Assembly: GCA_903959665.1 (NCBI GenBank)
Contig: CAJBXY010000157.1
Span: 1-7,107 of the forward strand
DNA: 7,107 nucleotides
Reading direction: 5' to 3'
Source of the DNA: an uncultured Solirubrobacterales bacterium
GTDB lineage: Bacteria; Actinomycetota; Thermoleophilia; Solirubrobacterales; Solirubrobacteraceae
This document shows, piece after piece, positions 1 to 5,829 of the stretch. Below the pieces are notes generated by a model. It did no database searches, was not told the DNA's origin, and saw nothing but the letters and a program-made list of their open reading frames with translations. The translations under genes and the position numbers were made by a program. Every line of letters begins with the position of its first letter. Position 1 is the stretch's first letter.

Positions 1-1113
1 CTCGCGATCTCAGCCACCTCTTTGCCGTTCAACATCGCCCACGCGCTCGGCAACGTCGTCTTCGCCTTGGCCTTCGGGCCAGCGCTGCTGCGTGCCGTGA
101 TGCGTTACCGCACGCGGCTCGACGTCAGCTGGAGCGAGCCGGCTCCGCGGGGCGCCGCAGCCGAGGGCGCCGGCGTCGCCACCGCGCCGCTGGCCGCCAT
201 CGCCGTCGCGCTCGTCGTTGCCGCGGCAGCGCTCGTTCCGGCCAGCGCGCAGGCGGCCAGCTCGCCGCTGCGCGCAGCGCGCTACCTCGCTTCAGCCCAG
301 AACAGCGACGGCGGCTGGGGTTTCTCGGGCGGTTCGCGCACCACGGCCGTTGCTACGTCGTGGACGATCATCGGCCTCGCTGCCGCCGGCTACGACCCGC
401 TCAGCGTCCGGCGGCGTGGCCGCTCGCCGAGCGCGCTGCTTCGCGGCTGGGCGGTTCGCGCAAGGACGACGGCCGACATCGAGCGGACGGCCCTGGCGCT
501 CTCGGCCGCTGGGCTCAGCCCGTCAACCGGCGGCCTGATGACGAGGCTGGTGCGCAGCCAGCGGGCAGACGGCTCATTCGCTGGAATGATCAACCTGACC
601 TCCTACGGGCTGCTCGCATTGCGCGCCAGCGGGCGCAGCGCTCGCAGCAGATCGGTTCGCAAAGCGGCCTGGTGGATCACGCGGCGCCAAAACCGTGACG
701 GCGGCTTCAACTTTGCACGGCGCGGAGGGGCCAGCTCGATCGACGACACGGCCGGAGCGCTGCAGGCGATCGCCGCCGCCGGTCTCAGGCGTGGTAGCGC
801 AGCGCAGCGAGCCGGCCGCTACCTTGCGGCGCGCCAGAACGGCGACGGCGGCTATCCGCTGATGCCGAGCGGTCGATCGAACGCTCAGTCGACGGCGCTC
901 GCGGTTCAGGCGCTCGTTGCCGCCGGCCGAAACCCTGATCGCCAACGCCGCCGCGGCGCTCGCTCGCCACTGAGCTACATCCGTGCGCTGCAGTCCTCTC
1001 AGGGTTCAATCCGCTACGCACGCTCCAGTGCGGCGACACCGGTTTGGGTTACATCGCAGTCGCTCGCGGCGCTGGCGAAGCGGCCGCTTCCAATCCGGAT
1101 CGTCCGACGATGA
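1..1113 (+). CDS. Fusion of ECF-type transporter S-component C-terminus with a six-repeat prenyltransferase/squalene-oxidase-like barrel (5' partial)
   Basis: The frame is open to the left edge, so the start lies outside the window; the TTG at 22 is an internal Leu. Numbering residues from the first codon, residues 1-31 are hydrophobic and end in a basic stretch (RYRTRL, 35-40), resembling the last membrane helix and cytoplasmic tail of an ECF S component. A second hydrophobic segment (about 63-80) ends in ASAQAA, which looks like a signal-peptidase site. Residues 90-365 contain six alpha-helical repeats. Four carry a QxxDG-aromatic motif (Q100, Q187, Q230, Q279), as in the QW motifs of terpene cyclases; repeat 2 lacks it and repeat 6 is degenerate. 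Six repeats suit an alpha6/alpha6 barrel, the fold of squalene cyclase domains and of the transcobalamin/intrinsic-factor alpha domain. Topology would put the barrel outside the cell. I infer a role in substrate capture for vitamin (possibly cobalamin) uptake, unproven. The S-component call is the weaker half; the repeat call is strong. Confidence 0.72.
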   Translation, partial: LAISATSLPFNIAHALGNVVFALAFGPALLRAVMRYRTRLDVSWSEPAPRGAAAEGAGVATAPLAAIAVALVVAAAALVPASAQAASSPLRAARYLASAQNSDGGWGFSGGSRTTAVATSWTIIGLAAAGYDPLSVRRRGRSPSALLRGWAVRARTTADIERTALALSAAGLSPSTGGLMTRLVRSQRADGSFAGMINLTSYGLLALRASGRSARSRSVRKAAWWITRRQNRDGGFNFARRGGASSIDDTAGALQAIAAAGLRRGSAAQRAGRYLAARQNGDGGYPLMPSGRSNAQSTALAVQALVAAGRNPDRQRRRGARSPLSYIRALQSSQGSIRYARSSAATPVWVTSQSLAALAKRPLPIRIVRR

Positions 1114-1166
1114 GTTGCGCCGCGCCACCAGCGCTAGGCGGGCGTCGCCAACGCCACTCGATCGTT

Positions 1167-1172
1167 TAGCTT
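1167..1172 (+). promoter_or_regulatory. Possible -10 element for a leaderless pnt transcript
   Basis: TAGCTT fits the actinobacterial -10 pattern TAnnnT and lies in the only AT-richer patch of the 69-base gap 1114-1182. It sits 10 bases before the pntAA ATG at 1183, so transcription would begin between about 1178 and the A of the ATG. There is no purine-rich Shine-Dalgarno sequence before that ATG, which agrees with a leaderless mRNA. No convincing -35 box is seen at the normal spacing. The rest of the gap holds only a small inverted repeat (GGCGT/ACGCC, 1141-1155). Confidence 0.35.
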
Positions 1173-1182
1173 TCGCTATTCG

Positions 1183-2331
1183 ATGCGTATTGCCGTCCCG
1201 ACAGAACACGACGCCGACGAGCGCCGTGTTGCGCTGGTTCCGGAAGTGGTCCGCAAGCTCAGCGGCCGCGGCATCGAGGTAGCCGTCGAGCGCGGCGCCG
1301 GCGAGCGGGCGCTGATCAGCGACGCCGCATTCGAAGAGGCAGGCGCGGTAATCATCGATGGCGGCGATGTTTGGAAGTCGGACGTCGTGATCACAATTGC
1401 GCCGCCTAAGCCGGAGCAGATCTCCTCAATGAACGAAGGCGCTCTGCTGATCGGCTTTCTCGCGCCGCTGACGAGCGCGCCGACGGCCGCGGCCGCGCGC
1501 GACGCAAAGGTGACCGCCTTTGCGATGGAGGCGGTTCCGCGAATCAGCCGCGCACAGTCGATCGACGCGCTCTCCTCGCAGAGCAACGTCGCCGGCTACG
1601 AGGCCGTGATCATCGCCGCCGAGGAGCTAACGCGCTTCTTCCCGATGTTGATGACCGCTGCTGGAACAATTCCGCCGGCCAAGGTTCTCGTCCTCGGGGC
1701 CGGGGTCGCCGGGCTTCAGGCGCTGGCAACCGCTCGCCGTCTTGGAGCGGTAGTCACTGGCTACGACGTCCGCCCGGAGGTAGCCGAACAGGTTGAATCG
1801 CTCGGAGCGTCGTTTCTCGATCTTGGTATCGAAGCCTCCGGTGATGGCGGCTACGCGCGTGAGCTCTCGGATGAAGAGCGCGCAGCCCAGCAGCAGGCGC
1901 TCAATGAAGCGATCACAGGATTTGACGTCGTGATCACAACCGCCTTGGTTCCCGGCCGCCCGGCCCCGAAGCTGATCTCGGCCGCAGCCGTTGAGGGGAT
2001 GCGCGCCGGCTCGGTGATCGTTGACCTCGCCGGTGAGAGCGGCGGCAACTGCGAGCTGACCGTCGCCGGCGAAACGACGATCATCGACGGAGTCACGATT
2101 CTCTCGCCACTCAACCTTCCGGCGCAGATGCCAGAGCACTCATCGCAGCTCTATGCACGCAACGTTTTGGCGCTGCTCGATCTAATGATCAACGATGGCG
2201 AAGAGGGCGCGGCGACGACGCTGGCGCCTGACTTTGAGGATGAGATCATCAGCGGAGCCTGCATCGCCAAGAGCGGCGAGATTGTCCACCCCGGAGCGAA
2301 GGCGGCGGTCGAAGGCGCCGCCGGCGCATAG
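1183..2331 (+). CDS. pntAA: NAD(P) transhydrogenase subunit alpha part 1 (NAD(H)-binding domain I)
   Basis: This is the soluble cytoplasmic NAD(H)-binding subunit of the proton-translocating transhydrogenase. It passes hydride from NADH to NADP+ bound on PntB, driven by proton entry. The 382-residue length matches free-standing domain I proteins such as that of Rhodospirillum rubrum. The N-terminal alanine-dehydrogenase-like lobe starts at residue 1. The RQD loop is present: R120, Q125 and D128, followed by ALSSQSNVAGYEAV (129-142). The Rossmann motif GAGVAG is at 172-177, followed by YDVRP (194-198). The mobile loop GGYA is at 222-225, and TTALVPGRPAPKLI spans 252-265. No key residue appears missing. 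The ATG at 1183 begins MRIAVPTE, the usual family N-terminus, and lacks a Shine-Dalgarno site. The stop codon overlaps the ribosome-binding site of the next gene, so the pnt genes are one operon. The split alpha subunit is the Rhodospirillum/Thermus arrangement, unlike the fused E. coli PntA. Confidence 0.96.
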   Translation: MRIAVPTEHDADERRVALVPEVVRKLSGRGIEVAVERGAGERALISDAAFEEAGAVIIDGGDVWKSDVVITIAPPKPEQISSMNEGALLIGFLAPLTSAPTAAAARDAKVTAFAMEAVPRISRAQSIDALSSQSNVAGYEAVIIAAEELTRFFPMLMTAAGTIPPAKVLVLGAGVAGLQALATARRLGAVVTGYDVRPEVAEQVESLGASFLDLGIEASGDGGYARELSDEERAAQQQALNEAITGFDVVITTALVPGRPAPKLISAAAVEGMRAGSVIVDLAGESGGNCELTVAGETTIIDGVTILSPLNLPAQMPEHSSQLYARNVLALLDLMINDGEEGAATTLAPDFEDEIISGACIAKSGEIVHPGAKAAVEGAAGA

Positions 2332-2335
2332 GAGG
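2330..2335 (+). promoter_or_regulatory. Strong ribosome-binding site for pntAB, overlapping the pntAA stop
   Basis: AGGAGG begins inside the TAG stop of the upstream gene and lies 8 bases before the GTG at 2344. It fixes that GTG as the start and implies translational coupling. It is the best Shine-Dalgarno sequence in the window and contrasts with the first operon gene, which has none. Confidence 0.85.
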
Positions 2336-2343
2336 CCGCAGCC

Positions 2344-2658
2344 GTGTTCATCACCAACGTCGCGATTCTCGTGCTGGCCGGCTTCGTTGGCTACGCCGTC
2401 ATCTCAAAGGTTCCCAACACGCTTCACACGCCACTGATGTCCGGCACCAACGCAATCCACGGAATCGTCGTTCTCGGCGGCATCATTGTGCTCGGCCTCG
2501 GCGAGGATCTGAGCGCGCTCGACAAGGGCCTGCTGGTGATCGCGATCATCTTCGGCACGATCAACGTAGTCGGCGGCTTCCTCGTTACCGACCGCATGTT
2601 GGAGATGTTCAAAAGCAAGCCGGCGCCGGTCAAGCAGGACGATGAGGAGCAGAAATGA
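2344..2658 (+). CDS. pntAB: NAD(P) transhydrogenase subunit alpha part 2 (membrane domain II)
   Basis: This 104-residue integral membrane subunit pairs with the membrane part of PntB to form the proton channel of transhydrogenase. Three hydrophobic segments are visible, at about residues 2-19, 38-52 and 62-82, with an acidic and lysine-rich cytoplasmic tail. The family signature HTPLMSGTNAIHGIVVLGG (28-46) is intact, as is NVVGGFLVTDRMLEMF (74-89). His39 sits in this signature where E. coli PntA has Ser; the same substitution is known in Thermus thermophilus (see findings). The GTG start is set by AGGAGG eight bases upstream. The gene lies 12 bases after pntAA and overlaps pntB by four bases (ATGA), a standard sign of coupled translation of subunits needed in fixed ratio. 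Confidence 0.94.
   Translation: MFITNVAILVLAGFVGYAVISKVPNTLHTPLMSGTNAIHGIVVLGGIIVLGLGEDLSALDKGLLVIAIIFGTINVVGGFLVTDRMLEMFKSKPAPVKQDDEEQK
2644..2649 (+). promoter_or_regulatory. Ribosome-binding site for pntB, inside the end of pntAB
   Basis: GAGGAG lies 5 bases before the ATG at 2655 and within the last codons (Asp-Glu-Glu) of pntAB. It supports the overlapping ATGA stop/start as the true pntB start. Confidence 0.7.
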
Positions 2659-4079
2659 GCGCCGTGCTCGCAACTTCCTTGATCCATTCGGGCGACCTGA
2701 TCGCCGTTCTTTACATCATCTCCTTCAGCCTCTTCATCTATGGCCTCAGCGGCTTGACCGGGCCGCGCACAGCGGTCCGCGGCAACCGCATCGCCGCGGT
2801 CGGGATGGCGCTCGCATTGCTTGCGACCTTCCTGATCGAAGGGATGGGCAACTGGGTTTTGATCATCATCGCGCTGATCATCGGCACGATCATCGGGATC
2901 CCTTCAGCGCGCAGCGTCAAAATGACTGCCGTGCCGCAGATGGTGGCGCTCTTCAACGGCGTCGGTGGCGGCGCCGTCGCGCTGATCGCCTGGGCCGAGT
3001 TCAACAAGACGAACGGCTTTGCCGATGAGCCGCTGACCTTCATCATTCCATCACTCTTCGGCGCGATCGTCGGCTCGGTCAGCTTCTGGGGCTCGAACAT
3101 TGCCTTCGCCAAGCTGCAGGAGATTCTGCCCGGCCGCCCGATCGGCGCAGGCCGCCTCCAGCAGCCCTTGAACCTGCTGCTGTTGCTGATTGCAGTCGGC
3201 TCAGCGGCTGCAATTGCCAGCGGCGAGACGGCGACGATCTACATCCTTGTGCTGCTGATCGCCTCGGCGCTGCTCGGGCTCTTCGTTGTGCTGCCGATCG
3301 GTGGAGCCGACATGCCGGTCGTGATCTCGCTGCTGAACGCCTTCACCGGCCTTTCTGCCGCCGCCACCGGCCTCGCGCTCAACAACACGGCGCTGATCGT
3401 CGCCGGCATGATCGTCGGCGCCTCGGGCACGATCCTCACGCGGCTGATGGCTGACGCAATGAATCGCTCGATTCCCAGCATCATCGCCGGTGGCTTCGGT
3501 GGTGGCGGCGGCGAAGCTGGCGCGGAAGGGGCGGGGGAGCATGGCGGAACGGTTCGCGCGACGAGCGCCGCCGACGCGGCGATCCAGATGGCTTTCGCGC
3601 GGCAGGTCGTGATTGTCCCCGGCTACGGAATGGCCGTCGCGCAGGCCCAGCACGCCGTCCGCGAGCTTGCGACGGAACTTGAAAAGCGCAACGTTGAAGT
3701 GAAGTACGCAATCCACCCGGTCGCGGGCCGAATGCCGGGCCACATGAACGTGCTGCTGGCCGAAGCCGACGTGCCATACGACCAGCTCAAAGAGATGGAT
3801 GAGATCAACCCTGAGTTTGGCCGCACCGACGTGGCGCTCGTGATCGGCGCCAACGACGTCACCAACCCGGCCGCCAATACGAATTCAGACTCGCCGATCT
3901 ACGGAATGCCGATCCTCAACGTCAACGAATCAAAATCTGTGATCGTGCTCAAGCGTTCGATGAACCCGGGCTTCGCTGGAATCGAGAACGAGCTCTACTT
4001 CGAGCCGATGACCTCGATGCTCTTTGGCGACGCGAAGAGCTCGGTCGCCGAGATCACGACCGAGCTAGCGGCGCTCTAG
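2655..4079 (+). CDS. pntB: NAD(P) transhydrogenase subunit beta (membrane domain II plus NADP(H)-binding domain III)
   Basis: PntB carries most of the proton channel and the NADP(H) site. The 474-residue length is normal. Residues 12-280 form a run of hydrophobic helices, with the first-loop signature LSGLTGPRTAVRGNR (31-45), VPQMVALFNGVGGGAVALIAW (93-113) and GADMPVVISLLNAFTG (217-232). Asn228 of the last motif corresponds to a conserved channel Asn. A Gly/Glu-rich linker (279-300) joins domain III. In domain III, the VVIVPGYGMAVAQAQH segment (318-333) is the inverted-Rossmann loop for NADP(H), GRMPGHMNVLLAEADVPYD (358-376) is intact, MDEINPEF (381-388) matches loop D, GANDVTNPAAN is at 398-408, and KRSMNPGFAG (433-442) binds the NADP 2'-phosphate. 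Asn101 stands where E. coli has the channel His91. All functional motifs are present, so the complex is probably active. Confidence 0.96.
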   Translation: MSAVLATSLIHSGDLIAVLYIISFSLFIYGLSGLTGPRTAVRGNRIAAVGMALALLATFLIEGMGNWVLIIIALIIGTIIGIPSARSVKMTAVPQMVALFNGVGGGAVALIAWAEFNKTNGFADEPLTFIIPSLFGAIVGSVSFWGSNIAFAKLQEILPGRPIGAGRLQQPLNLLLLLIAVGSAAAIASGETATIYILVLLIASALLGLFVVLPIGGADMPVVISLLNAFTGLSAAATGLALNNTALIVAGMIVGASGTILTRLMADAMNRSIPSIIAGGFGGGGGEAGAEGAGEHGGTVRATSAADAAIQMAFARQVVIVPGYGMAVAQAQHAVRELATELEKRNVEVKYAIHPVAGRMPGHMNVLLAEADVPYDQLKEMDEINPEFGRTDVALVIGANDVTNPAANTNSDSPIYGMPILNVNESKSVIVLKRSMNPGFAGIENELYFEPMTSMLFGDAKSSVAEITTELAAL

Positions 4080-4090
4080 CGCGCCAAGCT
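4063..4090 (+). terminator. Weak inverted repeat across the pntB stop
   Basis: AGCT (4063-4066) pairs with AGCT (4087-4090), and GGCGC (4070-4074) pairs with GCGCC (4081-4085), around a TCTAGC loop that contains the pntB stop codon. There is no T-tract after it, so this is not a classical intrinsic terminator. It may be an attenuating structure between pntB and glpD or simply chance in GC-rich DNA. The remaining gap to 4130 shows no clear promoter. Confidence 0.2.
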
Positions 4091-4130
4091 AACCGAGCTC
4101 GCCCGCCGCTGCTGCGAGACTACGGGCAGA

Positions 4131-5819
4131 ATGCTTGAACGCAGCAAAGCGCTTGAACAGCTCGCAGGCCAGCGCTTCGACGTCGTCGTCATCGGCGGCG
4201 GCATCACCGGCGCCGGCGTCGCGCTGGACGCGGCAACGCGCGGTTATACGGTCGCTTTGATCGAGCGCGCCGACTACTCGTCGGGTACGTCGAGCCGCTC
4301 CTCAAAGCTCGTCCATGGCGGCCTGCGCTACCTGCAGCAGTTCGATCTTGGGCTCGTCCGCGAAGCGCTCTTGGAGCGCCAGATCATGGTCCGCATCGCG
4401 CCGCACCTCGTAAAGCCGCTGCCAATGATCGTGCCGGCCTTCGATGGTGAACGGCCCGACCGCAAACTTGGCGTGGGGCTGAACCTTTACGACGTGATGG
4501 CCGTTGACAAGCTGCGCGGACGGCGCAAGCGCGGTGAAGATGAGGAGGATCAGTTCGGCGGTGACTGGGCGCCCGAACGCCACCGAATGATCGAGGGCGC
4601 GGAGGTCGTTGAACGCGCCCCGGCGCTCGCTCCACGCAACCCGACCGGCGGCTACCTCTTCTACGACTGCCAGACCGACGATTCAAGGCTGGTCTTGACC
4701 GCTTTGGAGGAGGCTGAGCGCTTCGGTGCGATCTGCGCCAACCGGCTTGAGGCGACTGGGCTTGTCGAGAAGAACGGGCGCGCGCGCGGCGTCAAAGTGC
4801 GCGACGTTGAGAGCGGCAGCGAGTTTGAGATCGGGGCCGACAACGTAGTCAATGCCACCGGTGTTTGGGCCGACAGGTTGCGCCCGGAAGAGCTCCTAGA
4901 TGAGGGCGACCTGCCGGTGATCCGCCCGAGCCGCGGTACGCACATCACGATTGCCAGCGCAAAGCTGCCGCTCAACGACGGTGTGATTGTTCCGGCCGGC
5001 GAGGGGCGCTCGATCTTTGCGCTGCCGTGGCTTGGTTCAACGCTGATCGGGACGACCGATAACGACTACGACGAGACCGACCTCGACCACGTAAGTCCGG
5101 CCGCTGCCGACATCGAGTACCTGCTTAACGCGACCAACGAGTTCTTCGCGGCCGACTTTGACGCCAGCGACGTGAGCGGCGCCTTCGCCGGCGTCAGGCC
5201 GCTGATCGCAACCGGCGACCCAAAGAAGTCGGTCGACATCTCGCGCCGAGCCGAGCTTTACGAAACCGCCAGCGGGATGATCACGATCACCGGCGGCAAG
5301 CTAACGACATGGCGGCGGATGGCGAAGATGGCGGTCGATCGAATCGTTGAGCGCGATTCACGCGAGGCTCCCTGCCGAACCGAGGAGATCCCGCTGGGGC
5401 AAGCGATCCGCGCCGATGATCTGCCGCGCGTTGAGGGCGTTCCCGAAGAGGCCTACGAGCAGCTTGCTGGGCGCTACGGCTACCGCGCCCGCGACGTTCT
5501 CGCGGTCGCCGCCGAGCGCGGCGAGCTGGCACAGCCGATCGTCGTAGGCGGGCCGACCGACCTTCTCGCCGAGGTTGTCTTCGCAGCGCGCAATGAGCAG
5601 GCCCGCAGCGTTGGTGACGCACTGCTGCGCCGCAGCCGCGTTGCGCTGCTGGCGGCCCGTGAGGTGACCGGCGAGGATGACGCAGTCGCTCGGCGCGTTG
5701 CTCAGGCGATGGCCACCGAACTTGATTGGGACGAGGCACGGATTGAAGCCGAGGTTGAGAGCTTCAGCGCCGAAGCGGCCGCAGAGGGAATCGTCGCCAA
5801 CGTCGCGCCGACTGCGTAG
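4131..5819 (+). CDS. glpD: FAD-dependent glycerol-3-phosphate dehydrogenase
   Basis: This enzyme oxidises sn-glycerol-3-phosphate to dihydroxyacetone phosphate at the inner face of the membrane and passes electrons through FAD to quinone, linking glycerol and lipid catabolism to respiration. The 562-residue length fits the aerobic GlpD family. The FAD-binding Rossmann motif VVVIGGGITGAGVALDAATRG is at 18-38 and ends in ERADYSSGTSSRSS (45-58). The family block SSKLVHGGLRYL follows at 57-68. YDCQTDDSRLVLTALEEAERFGA is at 178-200, RPSRGTHI at 265-272 and LPWLGSTLIGTTDNDY at 298-313. GVRPL (354-358, R356) and GGKLTTWRRMA (388-398, K390 and R395) supply substrate and phosphate contacts known from the family. 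Residues about 415-540 form the helical C-terminal domain. The ATG at 4131 gives the expected N-terminal length but has only a poor Shine-Dalgarno sequence. The gene lies 51 bases after pntB and 10 bases before the next gene. Confidence 0.95.
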   Translation: MLERSKALEQLAGQRFDVVVIGGGITGAGVALDAATRGYTVALIERADYSSGTSSRSSKLVHGGLRYLQQFDLGLVREALLERQIMVRIAPHLVKPLPMIVPAFDGERPDRKLGVGLNLYDVMAVDKLRGRRKRGEDEEDQFGGDWAPERHRMIEGAEVVERAPALAPRNPTGGYLFYDCQTDDSRLVLTALEEAERFGAICANRLEATGLVEKNGRARGVKVRDVESGSEFEIGADNVVNATGVWADRLRPEELLDEGDLPVIRPSRGTHITIASAKLPLNDGVIVPAGEGRSIFALPWLGSTLIGTTDNDYDETDLDHVSPAAADIEYLLNATNEFFAADFDASDVSGAFAGVRPLIATGDPKKSVDISRRAELYETASGMITITGGKLTTWRRMAKMAVDRIVERDSREAPCRTEEIPLGQAIRADDLPRVEGVPEEAYEQLAGRYGYRARDVLAVAAERGELAQPIVVGGPTDLLAEVVFAARNEQARSVGDALLRRSRVALLAAREVTGEDDAVARRVAQAMATELDWDEARIEAEVESFSAEAAAEGIVANVAPTA

Positions 5820-5829
5820 CCTTCTCAAG

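Noticed and set aside
22..24. TTG as the start codon of the first gene
   Set aside because: The frame is open upstream to the window edge, the seven upstream codons continue the same hydrophobic segment, and no ribosome-binding site precedes the TTG. It is read as an internal Leu of a truncated gene.
1141..1155. GGCGT/ACGCC hairpin as terminator of the first gene
   Set aside because: The stem is only 5 base pairs with no T-tract, and chance stems of this size are common at this GC content.
1627..2139. 170-codon reverse-strand frame inside pntAA
   Set aside because: It lies wholly antisense to a strongly conserved gene, and its translation shows no recognisable family or membrane pattern. 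Such frames are expected in GC-rich coding DNA.
5287..5739. 150-codon reverse-strand frame inside glpD
   Set aside because: It overlaps conserved GlpD C-terminal coding and gives an Arg-rich product of no known family.
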